Positions 37,032 through 49,960 of a stretch of DNA of 64,000 nt are shown piece after piece. Numbering within the stretch: the stretch's first letter is position 1; every line of letters starts with the position of its first letter. Both the position numbers and the translations under genes were made by a program. Source of the stretch: Hephaestia mangrovi (GTDB lineage: Bacteria > Pseudomonadota > Alphaproteobacteria > Sphingomonadales > Sphingomonadaceae); the NCBI RefSeq assembly GCF_019880555.1, contig NZ_JAINVU010000007.1:1-64000 (forward strand), read 5' to 3'. The notes beneath the pieces were generated by a model that ran no database searches, had not been told where the DNA came from, and saw only the letters and a list, made by a program, of their open reading frames with translations.

Positions 37032-39236
37032 ATGGCCAGTTCAGCCGCGCCCGCCCCTAGCACGGCACCCCGGCCGCTTCAAATCGCCGGCGGGTGGCTG
37101 GCGCGCGGCGGCGATGCGATCGAGGCATGGCTCGAGGCTGAGCGCGACCAGCTCGCGCTATGGCTGCCGGTGGCGATCGGAGCGGGGATAGCGGCGTGGT
37201 ATCTGCTCGACGATTCGCGACAGTGGCTCGCGGTCGGGCTGGCATTGGCAGCGCTGGGAATCGCGGCCTTGGCGGTCGGCCGGCATGGGCGGGCGCTGCG
37301 CGTGGTGGCGATCGGCGCGCTGGCAGCAGTGATGGGCGTGGCGCTGATATGGTGGCGGGCCGAGCGTGTTGCGGCACCGGTGCTGGATCGGGCGGTGATC
37401 GCGCGATTCGTTGCGCGCGTCGACAGGGTCGACCCGCTGCCGGCGCGAGAACTGGTGCGGATCGAGGTCACGCCGATTTCGTCGCAGCCGACGGCATGCG
37501 CCGGGCGAACCTGCCCGCCGGCGACGCTGCCGCCCCATTTTCGCGTCAATCTGCAGGACAAGGACGTGCCGGTCGGGCTGGGGAGGGGCGCCGTGATCCG
37601 GCTGCGCGCGCGATTGATGCCGCCGCCGCAACCAGGCGTGCCGGGCGCTTATGATTATGCCCAGACCGCGTGGTTTCATCAGATCGGGGCGACCGGGCGC
37701 GGGTTCGCGCCGGTCGAGGTCATCGCGCCTGGGCGCGCCGGCGGCGACGGCATCCGGCCGCGGCTGACGCGGCATATCGAAGCGATGTTGCCGGGAAGCG
37801 CGGGCGGCATCGCGAGCGCGCTAGTCACCGGTGACACCGGGGCGATCGGCGAGAGTGACGCCGATGCCATGCGCCGCGCAGGACTGGCGCATTTGTTGTC
37901 GATCAGCGGGCTGCACGTCACCGCGGTAGTGGGGATCACGATGTGGCTGGTGCTGCGGTTGCTCGCATGGAGCCCGTGGCTGGCGCTCCGCTTCCGCTTG
38001 CCGATGGTCGCGGCCGGGGCCGGGGCGGTGGCGGCAGTCGGCTATACTTTGCTCGCGGGCGCCGAAGTGCCGACGGTGCGATCGTGCGTCGCGGCGCTGC
38101 TCGTGCTCGCGGCGATGATGCTCGGACGCGAGGCGATCACGCTGCGGCTGGTCGCCGCGGGCGCGGTGATCGTGCTCGCCTTGTGGCCCGAGTCGCTGGC
38201 TGGGCCGAGCTTCCAGCTGTCGTTCGCGGCCGTCACCGCGATCGTCGCGCTGCACGAACACCCGGCGGTGCGGCGGTGGGTGACCAAACGCGACGAACCG
38301 CTGTGGCGCCGGCTGTTGCGCGAGGCGGGCGGCCTGCTGCTGACCGGTCTGCTGGTCGAGGCGGCGCTGGCGCCGATAGCTTTCTACCATTTTCATCGCG
38401 AGGGGATGTATGGTGCGATCGCCAATATCGTCGCGATTCCGCTGACGACCTTCGTCGTCATGCCGTTCGAGGCGCTGGCATTGCTCTGCGACACGGTTGG
38501 GCTCGGCGCGCCGGTGTGGTGGCTGGTGGGCGTAGCGATGCGCGGGCTGCTGTGGATCGCGCATACTACCGCGGATGCGCCGGGCTCGGTCCAGATGCTG
38601 CCGTTGATGCCCGCAGGCGCGTTCGCGCTGATCGTGTTCGGCGGGCTGTGGCTGGCGCTATGGCGGACGCGCGTGCGGCGCTTGGGATTGGTGCCGCTCG
38701 CCATCGGCGCGGCGTGGGCACTGGCGACGCCTGCTCCCGATCTGCTGGTGACCGGCGATGGGCAGCATGTCGCGCTGCGGACGGCGAGCGGGATCGCCAT
38801 TCTGCGCGAGCGTTCGGGCGATTATACCAAGGCGATGCTGAGCGAGAGCGGCGGCGTCGACAGCGACGAGGAGCCCGCCACGATCGCCGCGCTGCCCAAC
38901 GCGCAATGCAGCCGCGATGCCTGTATCGTCGATCATCACGCCGGCGGGCGGGTCTGGCGGATCATGGCGACGCGGAGCGGCTATCTGATTCCGATCGACG
39001 ATCTGGCCGCGGTCTGCCGGAACGCCGACATCGTCATTTCCGAGCGCTGGCTGCCGTCCCGATGCCGGCCCCGCTGGCTCAAGCTCGACAGCCACCTGTT
39101 GCGTCAGACCGGCGGGCTGGCGATCAGCCTGGCGAGGGGCCGGATCGCCTCCGTGACCACGCCGGGAGACCATCATCCATGGCGCGATCCGCCGTTGCTC
39201 AAACAACCGCCGCCGCCGTGGAAGCGTCAGTCGTAG
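37032..39236 (+). CDS. comEC: ComEC/Rec2-family DNA-uptake channel protein
   Basis: This ~734-residue polytopic membrane protein has an N-terminal pair of helices ([20 protein letters not shown]). A soluble OB-like DUF4131 region follows ([20 protein letters not shown]). The competence core is [40 protein letters not shown] and [20 protein letters not shown]. The C-terminal part is short and lacks the H-x-H-x-D-H motif of a functional beta-lactamase-type nuclease, common in alphaproteobacterial members. Start [20 protein letters not shown] (ATG 37032) is chosen over an upstream ATG inside gltX. The 3' end overlaps the lexA 3' end by 10 bases. Confidence 0.9.
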   Translation: MASSAAPAPSTAPRPLQIAGGWLARGGDAIEAWLEAERDQLALWLPVAIGAGIAAWYLLDDSRQWLAVGLALAALGIAALAVGRHGRALRVVAIGALAAVMGVALIWWRAERVAAPVLDRAVIARFVARVDRVDPLPARELVRIEVTPISSQPTACAGRTCPPATLPPHFRVNLQDKDVPVGLGRGAVIRLRARLMPPPQPGVPGAYDYAQTAWFHQIGATGRGFAPVEVIAPGRAGGDGIRPRLTRHIEAMLPGSAGGIASALVTGDTGAIGESDADAMRRAGLAHLLSISGLHVTAVVGITMWLVLRLLAWSPWLALRFRLPMVAAGAGAVAAVGYTLLAGAEVPTVRSCVAALLVLAAMMLGREAITLRLVAAGAVIVLALWPESLAGPSFQLSFAAVTAIVALHEHPAVRRWVTKRDEPLWRRLLREAGGLLLTGLLVEAALAPIAFYHFHREGMYGAIANIVAIPLTTFVVMPFEALALLCDTVGLGAPVWWLVGVAMRGLLWIAHTTADAPGSVQMLPLMPAGAFALIVFGGLWLALWRTRVRRLGLVPLAIGAAWALATPAPDLLVTGDGQHVALRTASGIAILRERSGDYTKAMLSESGGVDSDEEPATIAALPNAQCSRDACIVDHHAGGRVWRIMATRSGYLIPIDDLAAVCRNADIVISERWLPSRCRPRWLKLDSHLLRQTGGLAISLARGRIASVTTPGDHHPWRDPPLLKQPPPPWKRQS

Positions 39237-39901
39237 CGGCGCAGCAGGCCAGCAAGACGACCCTGAACACGGACCTGATTGGGCGCATAACGCTGTGGAT
39301 CGTATGAGCGATTGGCCGGATCGAGCCGGACCATTGCCCCTTCGCGGCGGAAATATTTGAGCGTCGCTTCATTGTCTTCGATCAAGGCGACCACGATCTC
39401 GCCGTCGCGCGCGGTTTCGGTGCGCCGGATCAGGGCATAATCACCATCGAGAATACCGGCATCGACCATCGAATCGCCCGACACCTCAAGCGCATAATGT
39501 TCGCCGCCACCAAGCAGCGCGGCCGGGACCGACAGCGACGATTGCCCCTCCAGCGCCTCGATCGGCGCGCCCGCCGCGATGCGGCCATGAAGCGGAATCT
39601 CGATCGTGTCGTTGGCCGGTTGCGGTGCAGGCTTCACGCTGGCTGGCGGCGCGACCCGTGCCGCGCCCTTGGGCCTGGCGTCCGACCGTTCGGGCATGCG
39701 CAGCACCTCCAGCGCGCGGGCGCGGTTGGGCAGACGGCGAAGATACTGGCGTTCCTCGAGCGCGCTGATCAGGCGGTGAACACCCGATTTCGATTTGAGA
39801 TCGAGCGCTTCCTTCATCTCCTCGAACGAAGGCGAAATCCCCGTCTCGGCGAGACGATCATGAATGAAGCAGATCAACTCGTGCTGCTTGGCGGTGAGCA
39901 T
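39227..39901 (-). CDS. lexA: LexA SOS repressor
   Basis: This 224-residue protein has the N-terminal [64 protein letters not shown] Pro/Ala linker leads to the S24 protease domain, with Ala110-Gly111 in [11 protein letters not shown] as the self-cleavage bond, Ser144 in [11 protein letters not shown] and Lys182 in EATLKYF as the catalytic pair. It represses DNA-damage genes and cleaves itself when RecA is active. A GTTC-N7-GTTC box lies 17-31 bases upstream, indicating autoregulation. It follows moeA on the same strand with a 55-base gap. Confidence 0.97.
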   Translation of the reverse strand: MLTAKQHELICFIHDRLAETGISPSFEEMKEALDLKSKSGVHRLISALEERQYLRRLPNRARALEVLRMPERSDARPKGAARVAPPASVKPAPQPANDTIEIPLHGRIAAGAPIEALEGQSSLSVPAALLGGGEHYALEVSGDSMVDAGILDGDYALIRRTETARDGEIVVALIEDNEATLKYFRREGAMVRLDPANRSYDPQRYAPNQVRVQGRLAGLLRRYD

Positions 39902-39917
39902 GCGCGGTCCTCCAAAG

Positions 39918-39932
39918 GAACAGACACGGAAC
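39918..39932 (-). promoter_or_regulatory. SOS (LexA) box upstream of lexA
   Basis: The plus strand reads GAACAGACACGGAAC, that is GTTC-N7-GTTC on the lexA strand. This is the direct-repeat LexA box of alphaproteobacteria. It sits 17-31 bases before the lexA ATG, inside the moeA-lexA gap, so lexA has its own damage-inducible promoter. Confidence 0.85.
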
Positions 39933-39956
39933 GTTTATGAAATGTTCGTGTTCCTG

Positions 39957-41147
39957 TCAAGCGAGCGGCAGGATCTCCACCATTTCGCCGGCGGGCGCGG
40001 GCGGCGCATGGGGCGCGCGAACGATGAGGCAGCCGGCGCGCGCCAGCGTGAGGAGCATCGAACTGTCCTGGATGGTCGAGGCGTAGGCACGCCCGTCGAC
40101 AAGCTCAGCGCGCAGATAATCGGTGCGCTCACCATTGGCGGAGATCGGCTCGCCAAGCGGAGCGGCCCAGCCGCGGGGCAGGGGATCGGCGGCGCCGGCC
40201 ATCGCGGCAACCAGCGGCTTCAGGAACAAAGTGGCGGTGACGAAGGCGGAGACGGGGTTGCCGGGCAATCCGAGAACGACGGCGCCGCCGAGCCGGCCGG
40301 CGAGCATCGGCTTGCCGGGGCGCAACGCGATGCGCCAGAAATCGAGCGTTCCGCCCGCCGCCTCGAGCGCGGGGCGAACGAGATCGTGATCGCCGACCGA
40401 TGCACCGCCGGTGGTGACGAGGATGTCGGCATCCATGCCGCGGAAAGCGTCGGCCAGTGCGTCCAGCCGGTCCGGCACGATCCCCAGATTGATCGTCTCG
40501 ACCGGCAGATCGGCTAGCAGCGCGGCGATCATCGCACCGTTCGATTCGGGCAGCGCCAGCCCGGAAGCGGCGGAACCCGGCGGCGCCAGTTCGTCGCCGG
40601 TCGCCAGCGTCGCGACCCGGATGCGGCGGTTGACAGGAAGCGTGCCATGGCCGGCCGTCGCGGCGAGCCCGATGCGCGCCGGCGTCAACCGGTGCCCGGC
40701 GGCGATCAGGAGATCGCTCTCCTGAAAATCCAGACCTTTGCGACGGACATTTCGGCCGGCATGGGAGGGGCCTTCGCCGGTGAGAAGGAGCGCTTCCCCT
40801 TCGCGGCGCGCCTCTTCCTGGACGAGGACCGTATCGGCGCCGTCGGGCAGCGCGGCGCCGGTGAAGATGCGGACCGCCTCGCCGGGGGCGATCGAGCCGG
40901 CGAAGGGGCGTCCCGCGGCGCTTTCGCCAGCGACCCGCCAGGGGCCGGGCAGATCGGTGAAGCGTAGCGCGTAGCCATCCATCGCCGAGAGCGGGGCGGC
41001 GGGCTGGGTGCGGCGGGCGACGATATCGGCCGCGGCCCACCGGCCGGCGGCATCGCGCAACGTCACGGTTTCCGTGTCGACGCGCGGCGCAAGCGCGAAC
41101 AGACGCGACTGCGCCTCGGCGACGGGCATCAGAGGCAAGCGTGGCAT
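39957..41147 (-). CDS. moeA: Molybdopterin molybdotransferase MoeA
   Basis: This 396-residue enzyme inserts molybdate into adenylated molybdopterin. Motifs are LSAMDGYALRFTDLPG, IFTGAALPDGADTVLVQEE, VATLATGDELAPPGS, ILVTTGGASVGDHDLVRPAL (the MoCF-biosynthesis motif) and VVLGLPGNPVSAFVTATLFL. It starts MPRLPLMPVAEAQSRLFALA at 41147, and a second ATG 18 bases in is possible. It lies ~220 bases downstream of moaC, in the same direction, within the trpGDC-moaC-moeA-lexA run. Confidence 0.96.
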   Translation of the reverse strand: MPRLPLMPVAEAQSRLFALAPRVDTETVTLRDAAGRWAAADIVARRTQPAAPLSAMDGYALRFTDLPGPWRVAGESAAGRPFAGSIAPGEAVRIFTGAALPDGADTVLVQEEARREGEALLLTGEGPSHAGRNVRRKGLDFQESDLLIAAGHRLTPARIGLAATAGHGTLPVNRRIRVATLATGDELAPPGSAASGLALPESNGAMIAALLADLPVETINLGIVPDRLDALADAFRGMDADILVTTGGASVGDHDLVRPALEAAGGTLDFWRIALRPGKPMLAGRLGGAVVLGLPGNPVSAFVTATLFLKPLVAAMAGAADPLPRGWAAPLGEPISANGERTDYLRAELVDGRAYASTIQDSSMLLTLARAGCLIVRAPHAPPAPAGEMVEILPLA

Positions 41148-41367
41148 CACGCTGCGCCGGCGCCAGGGCGGTCGCGCGCAGGGCCATCCTCGCGCGAAGT
41201 TGACCAAATTGACGCCAACGAGCACTCCCGCATCATGGCTGTTCCGCGCCGCGCGAAAATCGGGTCTGCGGGCAGGGTGCGAAACTGGGTCAAAGCAGGA
41301 ACGACATGGCACAACAGCGGGGCTGTAGGAAAGTCGTTTGTGTGGCCGCCGGCACCGTCAAACGGGC

Positions 41368-41835
41368 TCAAGCGGTGAAATCGCCCGATTTCCCGCCGGT
41401 CTTGCGGAGCAGACGAACCTCGCCGATGACCATCCGCTTGTCGAGCGCCTTGGCCATGTCATAGAGCGTCAGGAGCGCGACCGACGTTGCCGTCAACGCT
41501 TCCATTTCGACCCCGGTCCTGGCGTCGGTGGCGCAGGTCGCGGTGACGGTGACGCCGCTATCGTCCGGCGCGAGATCGAGCGTCACCCGCGACAGCGGCA
41601 ACGGATGGCACAGCGGAATCAGATCGGCGGTCTTCTTCGCCGCCATGATGCCGGCGACGCGCGCCACGGCGAGGACATCTCCCTTGGCCACGGCACCGTC
41701 GCGGATCGCGCGCGCCGCCTCGGCCGTCATACTGATGCGCCCCGAAGCGACCGCTTCCCGCGCCGTTTCCGCCTTGCTGCCGACATCGACCATGCGCGCG
41801 GCGCCGTGATCGTCGAGATGAGTGAGCGCGCTCAT
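41368..41835 (-). CDS. moaC: Cyclic pyranopterin monophosphate synthase MoaC
   Basis: This 155-residue protein starts [20 protein letters not shown] at an ATG overlapping the trpC stop (ATGA at 41832-41835). The active-site region [20 protein letters not shown] and the end [40 protein letters not shown], are characteristic. It converts the GTP-derived cyclic intermediate of molybdenum cofactor synthesis together with MoaA, which is not in this window. Confidence 0.97.
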   Translation of the reverse strand: MSALTHLDDHGAARMVDVGSKAETAREAVASGRISMTAEAARAIRDGAVAKGDVLAVARVAGIMAAKKTADLIPLCHPLPLSRVTLDLAPDDSGVTVTATCATDARTGVEMEALTATSVALLTLYDMAKALDKRMVIGEVRLLRKTGGKSGDFTA

Positions 41836-42617
41836 CCGACCAGCGCGCGGGTCGCCGCTTCGATATCGGGCTGGCGCATCAGCGCCTCGCCGATCAGGAA
41901 GCAGTGAACGCCGCGTTCGGCCATGGCATCGAGATCGGCGCGCGTCATCAGGCCGCTTTCGGCGACGAAGGTGCAACCTTCAGGCGCCCGATCGACAAGC
42001 TCGTACGTCCTCGCAAAATCGACGGTGAAATCCTTGAGATTGCGATTGTTGACGCCGATCAGGCGCGATTGCAGCTTGAGCGCGCGATCGAGCTCCTCCT
42101 CGTCATGAACCTCGACCAGCACATCCATGCCGCATTCGATCGCCGCCGCCTCGATCTCGGCCAGCGACGCATCGTCGAGCGCGGCCATGATGAGCAGGAT
42201 CGCGTCGGCGCCCATCGCGCGCGCCTCGGCCACTTGCCACGGATCGACCATGAAATCCTTGCGCAGCACAGGCAGTCGGCAGGCGGCGCGAGCGGCGATC
42301 AACGCCTCGGCCGAGCCTTCGAACCAACGCTCGTCGGTAAGCACAGAAAGGCAGGCGGCACCGCCGGCCTGGTAGGCGCGGGCATGGGCCGGGGGATCGA
42401 AGTTGGCGCGGATGAGGCCCTTGGACGGGCTGGCCTTCTTGACCTCGGCGATCAGCGCGTGGCCGGTCCTGGCCCTGGCGTCGAGCGCGATGCGGAAGCC
42501 GCGCGGCATGGATTGCGCCCTGGCCGCGGCCTCGATCGTGCTGAACGGCGTCGAGGCCTTGTGCGCGGCGACTTCCGCACGTTTGGTTTCCAGGATGCGG
42601 TCGAGCATCGTCGTCAT
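41832..42617 (-). CDS. trpC: Indole-3-glycerol phosphate synthase
   Basis: This 261-residue (beta/alpha)8-barrel enzyme of tryptophan synthesis starts [20 protein letters not shown]. It contains [20 protein letters not shown] (phosphate and substrate binding), [40 protein letters not shown] (catalytic Lys), [13 protein letters not shown] and [20 protein letters not shown]. It overlaps trpD by 4 bases at its start and moaC by 4 at its end. Confidence 0.97.
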   Translation of the reverse strand: MTTMLDRILETKRAEVAAHKASTPFSTIEAAARAQSMPRGFRIALDARARTGHALIAEVKKASPSKGLIRANFDPPAHARAYQAGGAACLSVLTDERWFEGSAEALIAARAACRLPVLRKDFMVDPWQVAEARAMGADAILLIMAALDDASLAEIEAAAIECGMDVLVEVHDEEELDRALKLQSRLIGVNNRNLKDFTVDFARTYELVDRAPEGCTFVAESGLMTRADLDAMAERGVHCFLIGEALMRQPDIEAATRALVG

Positions 42618-43609
42618 GTATAGGCGATCCAGCGGTCGAGAAGCGTATCGGCAGCGCCCGAATCGATCGTCTCGGCGGCGAGCGCAGCACCATCAGTCAG
42701 CCTAGGCACTCGCCCGGCGACGATCAATGCGGCCGCGGCGTTGAGCAGCACCGCGTCGCGATAGGCGCCGGGCTCGCCGCGCAACAAGCGGCGCAGGGCA
42801 GCGGCGTTATAGGCCGGATCGCCGCCGGTGATCGCGCGGATCGGATGACGCGGCAGCCCGGCATCCTCCGGCGCGATACGATCGGCGAGACCGATCGAGC
42901 CGACCGCGACGGCGATCGTCGGGCCGGCGCCGGAGACTTCGTCGAGCCCTTCCTCGCCGGAAACGACCAGCGCGGCCTCGGTGCCGAGCTGTTCGAGCGC
43001 GGTGGCATAGATCGGCGCATAATCGGGGCGCGCGATGCCGATCAGCTGACGCGTGACGTGCGCCGGATTGGCGAGCGGCCCCATCAGGTTGAAGATCGTG
43101 CGGCGGCCGATCGCGCGGCGGATCGGGGTGATGCGCTTCATCGCGGGATGATGATTGGCGGCGAACAGGAAGCAGATGCCGAGATCGGTGAGCGTCCCTT
43201 CGGCCAGCGCGCCGGCGCGTTCCATGTCTAGCCCGAGTGCCTCCAGCGTGTCGGCGGCGCCCGCCTTGGACGAGGCGGCGCGGTTGCCGTGCTTGGCGAC
43301 CGGCACGCCCGCCGCCGCGACGACCAGGCTGACGGCGGTCGAGACGTTGAGCGTGTGATGGCCATCGCCGCCGGTGCCGCAGACGTCGATCGCGCCGGGC
43401 GGCGCGGCGATCGGGATCAGGCGGTCACGCAGGGCAAGCGCGGCCTCGGCGATCTCGATCGCGGTTTCGCCGCGTTCGGAAAGCCCGATCAGGAAAGCGG
43501 CGATCGCTTGTTCCGAAGCCTTGGCGTCGAGGATGTCGGCGAACGCCTGCGCCGCCGTTTCGCGGGCAAGCGGGCTCGATGGATCGGGAAGGAGAGCGAG
43601 CGTGGTCAC
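42614..43609 (-). CDS. trpD: Anthranilate phosphoribosyltransferase
   Basis: This 331-residue enzyme transfers phosphoribose to anthranilate. [20 protein letters not shown] is the PRPP-binding glycine motif, followed by [40 protein letters not shown] and [20 protein letters not shown]. The start is at 43609, overlapping trpG by 4 bases (ATGA), and the end overlaps trpC by 4. Nothing unusual was seen. Confidence 0.97.
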   Translation of the reverse strand: MTTLALLPDPSSPLARETAAQAFADILDAKASEQAIAAFLIGLSERGETAIEIAEAALALRDRLIPIAAPPGAIDVCGTGGDGHHTLNVSTAVSLVVAAAGVPVAKHGNRAASSKAGAADTLEALGLDMERAGALAEGTLTDLGICFLFAANHHPAMKRITPIRRAIGRRTIFNLMGPLANPAHVTRQLIGIARPDYAPIYATALEQLGTEAALVVSGEEGLDEVSGAGPTIAVAVGSIGLADRIAPEDAGLPRHPIRAITGGDPAYNAAALRRLLRGEPGAYRDAVLLNAAAALIVAGRVPRLTDGAALAAETIDSGAADTLLDRWIAYT

Positions 43610-44190
43610 GCCGCGCGCTTCGCCTCGATCCCGGCGATGCCCAGGAAATTCGCGATCAGCGCATGGCCATGCTCGGTAGCGATGCTTTCGGGATGGAACT
43701 GCACGCCGTGGATCGGGAGCTTGACGTGGCGGAACCCCATGATCGCCGCATCGCTCGCGGTGGCATTGATCGCGAGCACCTCGGGCACGTCCTCGACGAT
43801 CAGCGAATGGTAACGCGTCGCCTGGAACGGCGAGGGCAGGCCGGCGAACACGCCGGTGCCATCATGGCTGACCGGCGAGGTCTTGCCGTGCATCAGCCCG
43901 CCGCGCACCACCTTGCCGCCGAAATGCTGGCCGATTGCCTGATGGCCGAGGCACACGCCGAGCAGCGGCTTGCCGGCGTCAGCGCAGGCCGCGACGAGAT
44001 CGAGCGAGATGCCGGCTTCATTGGGCGTGCAGGGGCCGGGCGAAATCAGAAAGCCTTGCGCGCCGCTCGCCAGCGCTTCGGCCGCGGTCAGCGCATCGTT
44101 GCGCTCGACGCGCACCTCGGCGCCCAGCGCCATCAGGTAATGGACCAGGTTCCAGGTGAAACTGTCGTAATTGTCGACGACCAGGATCAT
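43606..44190 (-). CDS. trpG: Anthranilate synthase component II (glutamine amidotransferase)
   Basis: This 194-residue class I amidotransferase starts [20 protein letters not shown] (ATG 44190, with a second in-frame ATG at 44202). [40 protein letters not shown] (nucleophile Cys) and [20 protein letters not shown] (catalytic His-Glu) are intact. It supplies ammonia to TrpE, which is not adjacent: upstream lies an unrelated divergent gene. It begins the trpG-trpD-trpC-moaC run, which is all overlapped by 4 bases. Confidence 0.96.
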   Translation of the reverse strand: MILVVDNYDSFTWNLVHYLMALGAEVRVERNDALTAAEALASGAQGFLISPGPCTPNEAGISLDLVAACADAGKPLLGVCLGHQAIGQHFGGKVVRGGLMHGKTSPVSHDGTGVFAGLPSPFQATRYHSLIVEDVPEVLAINATASDAAIMGFRHVKLPIHGVQFHPESIATEHGHALIANFLGIAGIEAKRAA

Positions 44191-44341
44191 GCGCGCCGCC
44201 ATAGCCGATGCACGGGCAATCGCAACCACGCGCACGAATTGCGCCCGAGCGCCTTGGATTTGCCGTGTTTGATCCCGACATCGGCGTTCAGCCCGGAGCA
44301 ATCGGCGCTGGTTGACGTTGGTCGCCCAAGGAGACTCCTTC

Positions 44342-44851
44342 ATGTTTCGTAGCCTGACCGCGATTGCCCTGTTGACGCTGCCTGCGGTCGCGTCGGCCCA
44401 GACCACGCCTGCCGCCAAGCCCGCGCCATCGAGCAACACGCGCACGCTGGCGCAGGCCGAGGCCACCGCGCCCGATGGCGAGAAGAAGCCCGACGAGGGC
44501 ACGCTGGCGGCTTCGAACAGCTTGCCGCAAAAGGTGCGCAGCGTGACGGTGACGGGGGACAAGCCGTGCCCCAAATCGACCGGGGACGAGATCGTCGTCT
44601 GCTCGCGTGCCGACGCCGACGAGCAATATCGCATCCCGCCCAAATTCCGCGAGCTGCCGCATCCGGCCGCGAACAACTCATGGACCAATCGCGCGGCGGT
44701 GATCGATCAGGTTAGCCGCGAGGCGGGCAACCTGCCCAACACCTGCTCGGTCAACGGGTCGGGCGGGCAGACGGGGTGCTCGTGGCAGGCGCTGCAGCAA
44801 TGGCAAGCCGAGATGCGCGCGAAGAAGCGCGCCGAGGAATCGGTTCCCTGA
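44342..44851 (+). CDS. Exported hypothetical protein
   Basis: This 169-residue protein starts [20 protein letters not shown], a signal peptide, at an ATG with AAGGAG upstream. The mature region opens with a Pro/Ala/Thr-rich stretch. It has [31 protein letters not shown], which carries the pattern (E)-x-V-V-C-x-R-x7-YRIPxxFR, recurrent in sphingomonad periplasmic proteins. Four Cys could form two disulfides (CPKS, VVCSR, NTCSVN, TGCSWQ). Function is not known. It is divergent from trpG across 150 bases and does not form an operon with the ATPase downstream. Confidence 0.75.
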   Translation: MFRSLTAIALLTLPAVASAQTTPAAKPAPSSNTRTLAQAEATAPDGEKKPDEGTLAASNSLPQKVRSVTVTGDKPCPKSTGDEIVVCSRADADEQYRIPPKFRELPHPAANNSWTNRAAVIDQVSREAGNLPNTCSVNGSGGQTGCSWQALQQWQAEMRAKKRAEESVP

Positions 44852-44977
44852 ATCGTGCGATCGGCCGCTGCCGCGGCTTGCCCTTTGCGCCGGACGAGCG
44901 CGGCATCGTCAATCGTCCGTACTATCCCGTAGAGAAGACCCGGCTCAGCTCGATTAGGCGGAGGCCGGAGGGCCTTG

Positions 44978-47519
<2,542 letters not shown>

Positions 47520-47530
<11 letters not shown>

Positions 47531-48587
47531 TCGGGCCGGCGCGATCGGGCTGCTCGCGCTGGCGACGCTCGGCTTTCTCTGGATCATCGCACCGTTTCGC
47601 AGCGCGATCGTCTGGGCGATCGCGGCGAGCGTGCTGTTCGCGCCGCTCCATCAGGTGCTCGCGCGCCGGCTTGGCGGCCACCGGAACCTTGCTGCGACGC
47701 TGACCATGCTGGCGATGGTCCTGGCACTGATCGTGCCGACAATAGCCGCGGGCGCCGCGCTGGTCCACGAAGTCGGCGCGCTGATCGCGGCGAAGGGAGG
47801 TGCTACCCGATTGCCGACGTCGCTCGATCAGGTGCGCGCAATGCTTCCCGACTGGCTGCACCATGTCATGCGGCTCGCCGGTGCCGACGATCCTGCGGCG
47901 TTCCAACGCTATGTCGCCCGCCTGCTCGAAAGCGGCGTGACATCGCTGTTCGGCGGTGCGATCGGCATCGGTCAGGGCGCGTTCGGCTTCGCCGTGTCGC
48001 TCGGCGTGATGATCTACGCATCGTTCTTCTTCATTCGCGACGGCCGCGCGATCTACGCGATCGTGACCGACCACCTCCCGCTCCCGGCGGCGATCCGCGA
48101 CCGGCTGACCGCCGAGATCGGCGACGTCTTCCGGGCGACGCTGCGCGGCAGCCTGATCGTCGCGATGGCGCAAGGCGGAGTCGGCGGGCTGATCTTCTGG
48201 TTGCTCGGCATCGAAGCCCCGGCGATCTGGGCCTTTGCGATGGCGTTCATGTCGCTGCTGCCGCCGTTCGGCGCGGGCGCGGTGTGGGTGCCGATGGCGG
48301 CTTTCCTGCTGCTCACCGGATCGATCTGGCAGGGGATCGTGCTGATCCTGTGCGGCCTGTTTATTATCGGGCTGGTCGACAATCTGCTGCGCCCGCTGCT
48401 TGTCGGCCGGGAAGCGCGGCTGCCCGAATATCTCGTGCTGCTGTCGACGCTCGGCGGGCTGACTCTGATCGGACTCGACGGGATTATCATCGGGCCAATG
48501 ATCGTCGCGATCTTTCTCGTTTCTTGGCAGACGGTTACTCTTGATCAACACACTGACCCCAGGGGTCGCGACCGTCACCGGGCCTAG
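47520..48587 (+). CDS. AI-2E family transporter (PerM-like membrane protein)
   Basis: This 355-residue protein has 7-8 membrane helices. The N-terminus reads IGLLALATLGFLWIIAPFRS AIVWAIAASVLFAPL. A long amphipathic middle follows, then the family's C-terminal helices: YASFFFIRDGRAIYAIVTDH, FWLLGIEAPAIWAFAMAFMS, LLPPFGAGAVWVPMAAFLLL and GLVDNLLRPLLVGREARLPE. Members export autoinducer-2, sodium or other solutes, but most are uncharacterised. It starts inside the 3' end of the ATPase gene, so the two are coupled. A clear terminator lies 155 bases downstream. Confidence 0.85.
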
Positions 48588-48742
48588 CGAGAGTTCTGCC
48601 CGTCAGCGCGACGAAGCCATACGAACATTCCGGACGCGGGCGGTCGAGCTGACAGCGGAATAAGGGAAATTGCTGATCGACCGTGATGCGCCGCCGAGCG
48701 AAGCTGCAACCGCGACCCGAGGGCTCCTGATGAGCCCCGTCT

Positions 48743-48777
48743 GGCCCGGCGGCTCCGGCTGCCGGGCCTATTTTTCC
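48743..48777 (+). terminator. Rho-independent terminator after the AI-2E family gene
   Basis: A GC-rich stem GGCCCGGCGGC with complement GCTGCCGGGCC (one G-T pair) and loop TCCG is followed by TATTTTTCC on the plus strand. A second small hairpin (GGGCTC-CTGAT-GAGCCC) lies just upstream. It ends the ATPase/permease transcript and overlaps the stop codon of the convergent small gene. Confidence 0.85.
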
Positions 48778-48959
48778 TGACGCCGGGCAGGCGGCGGCCG
48801 GTTGACGGCTTCGTCTTGATCGAGTTCGGCAAGCTCCTGCCGTGCCTTGGCCAAGAGGCCCGCGATCACCGTGCGCTCGATGGGGTCGGACTCGTCCCTT
48901 AGCGCCCGTTCGAAGCGCTCGATATTTCGCTCCACGATGAACCGCTGCATGATGCACAT
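48768..48959 (-). CDS. Small hypothetical helical protein, about 63 residues
   Basis: From the ATG at 48959 the frame reads MCIMQRFIVERNIERFERAL, then RDESDPIERTVIAGLLAKAR, QELAELDQDEAVNRPPPARR. The pattern M-Q-R-F-I-x-x-x-N-I-x-R-F with two predicted helices matches a small protein class common in rhizobia and sphingomonads (function unknown). Its ribosome site is weak, and start 48950 or 48992 is possible. It lies 57 bases downstream of the PfkB gene on the same strand and may be its last partner. Confidence 0.6.
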   Translation of the reverse strand: MCIMQRFIVERNIERFERALRDESDPIERTVIAGLLAKARQELAELDQDEAVNRPPPARRQEK

Positions 48960-49015
48960 CCGAGGCCAGGGGCCATCGGTAATGATTAACACGAAAGCGG
49001 CGATTATGCCATTGT

Positions 49016-49960
49016 TCAGGCGGCGTCGCTTCCGACATGGGCCGGGCGATAGAGTCGGTCGACATCGCTTGCCCGTACCAACTGCGTGCCCGGCGCCAGC
49101 AGTGCGGCCGCCCCGGCGGCAGCGGCGTAGTATATCGCTTGGGACAGCGGCCGCTCCCGATCGAGCGCGAGCACCAGGGCGCCGACCATCGCATCGCCGG
49201 CCCCGACCGCGCTGCGCGCGGCAACGGTGATCGCGGGAATGCGCCGGTGCCCTTCGTCCGACACCAGCAGCGCGCCGCGTTCACCCAGCGACACGAGCAC
49301 GTTGCGGGCATAGCCCATCGACCGCACGGCGCGCGCGGCGGCCAGTTCTGCCGCCTCGCCCTCGATATCATGGCCGACCAGGCCGGCCAGCTCGCTCAGG
49401 CTGGGCTTGACGAGATACAGGTTCGCCCCCCGGCACGCGGCGAGCGCCGGCCCCGAGGTGTCGAGCACCATTTGCACGCCATTGGCTCCGCAGAAATGCG
49501 CCAGGCCGGCGTAGAAATCATCCCCGACGCCTGGCGGCAGACTGCCGCTCGCCACCAGCCAGCGCGGCCGCGGGTCGAGCGCGACTATGACGGCAAGGCA
49601 GGCCTGGCGCTCGGCCGTGCTCAGCGCCGGGCCGGGCAAGATGAAGCGATAGTGCTCGCCTGAGCGGCGATCGGCGACGGTGATGCTCTCGCGCGTGGCG
49701 CCGGCGATCGGCAATGCGTGATGCGGCACGCGCTGCGCCGCGAGCAGCTGCTCGATCCGCTCTCCCGCGGCGCCGCCAGACGGAAAGATCGCCAGGGTGT
49801 CACCGCCAAGTGCGGTGATCGTGCGGGCAACGTTGATGCCGCCGCCACCGGGATCGAAACGCGGCGCCGCACAGCGCAATTTGTGCCCCGGCCGCACCGA
49901 CGCGGCCGAGGTCGCGACATCGAGCGCCGGGTTCATCGTCAGCGTGACGACGACGCTCAC
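49016..49960 (-). CDS. pfkB: PfkB-family phosphofructokinase (1-phosphofructokinase/PfkB type)
   Basis: This 314-residue ribokinase-fold kinase starts at a GTG that overlaps the PEP synthase stop (GTGA). It reads VVVTLTMNPALDVATSAASV, FDPGGGGINVARTITALGGD (sugar-phosphate site), ASGSLPPGVGDDFYAGLAHF, and the catalytic ARSAVGAGDAMVGALVLALD (G-A-G-D). It should phosphorylate fructose-6-phosphate or a related sugar phosphate with ATP. Being coupled to PEP synthase suggests adjustment of the lower-glycolysis/gluconeogenesis balance under stress. Confidence 0.88.
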   Translation of the reverse strand: MSVVVTLTMNPALDVATSAASVRPGHKLRCAAPRFDPGGGGINVARTITALGGDTLAIFPSGGAAGERIEQLLAAQRVPHHALPIAGATRESITVADRRSGEHYRFILPGPALSTAERQACLAVIVALDPRPRWLVASGSLPPGVGDDFYAGLAHFCGANGVQMVLDTSGPALAACRGANLYLVKPSLSELAGLVGHDIEGEAAELAAARAVRSMGYARNVLVSLGERGALLVSDEGHRRIPAITVAARSAVGAGDAMVGALVLALDRERPLSQAIYYAAAAGAAALLAPGTQLVRASDVDRLYRPAHVGSDAA

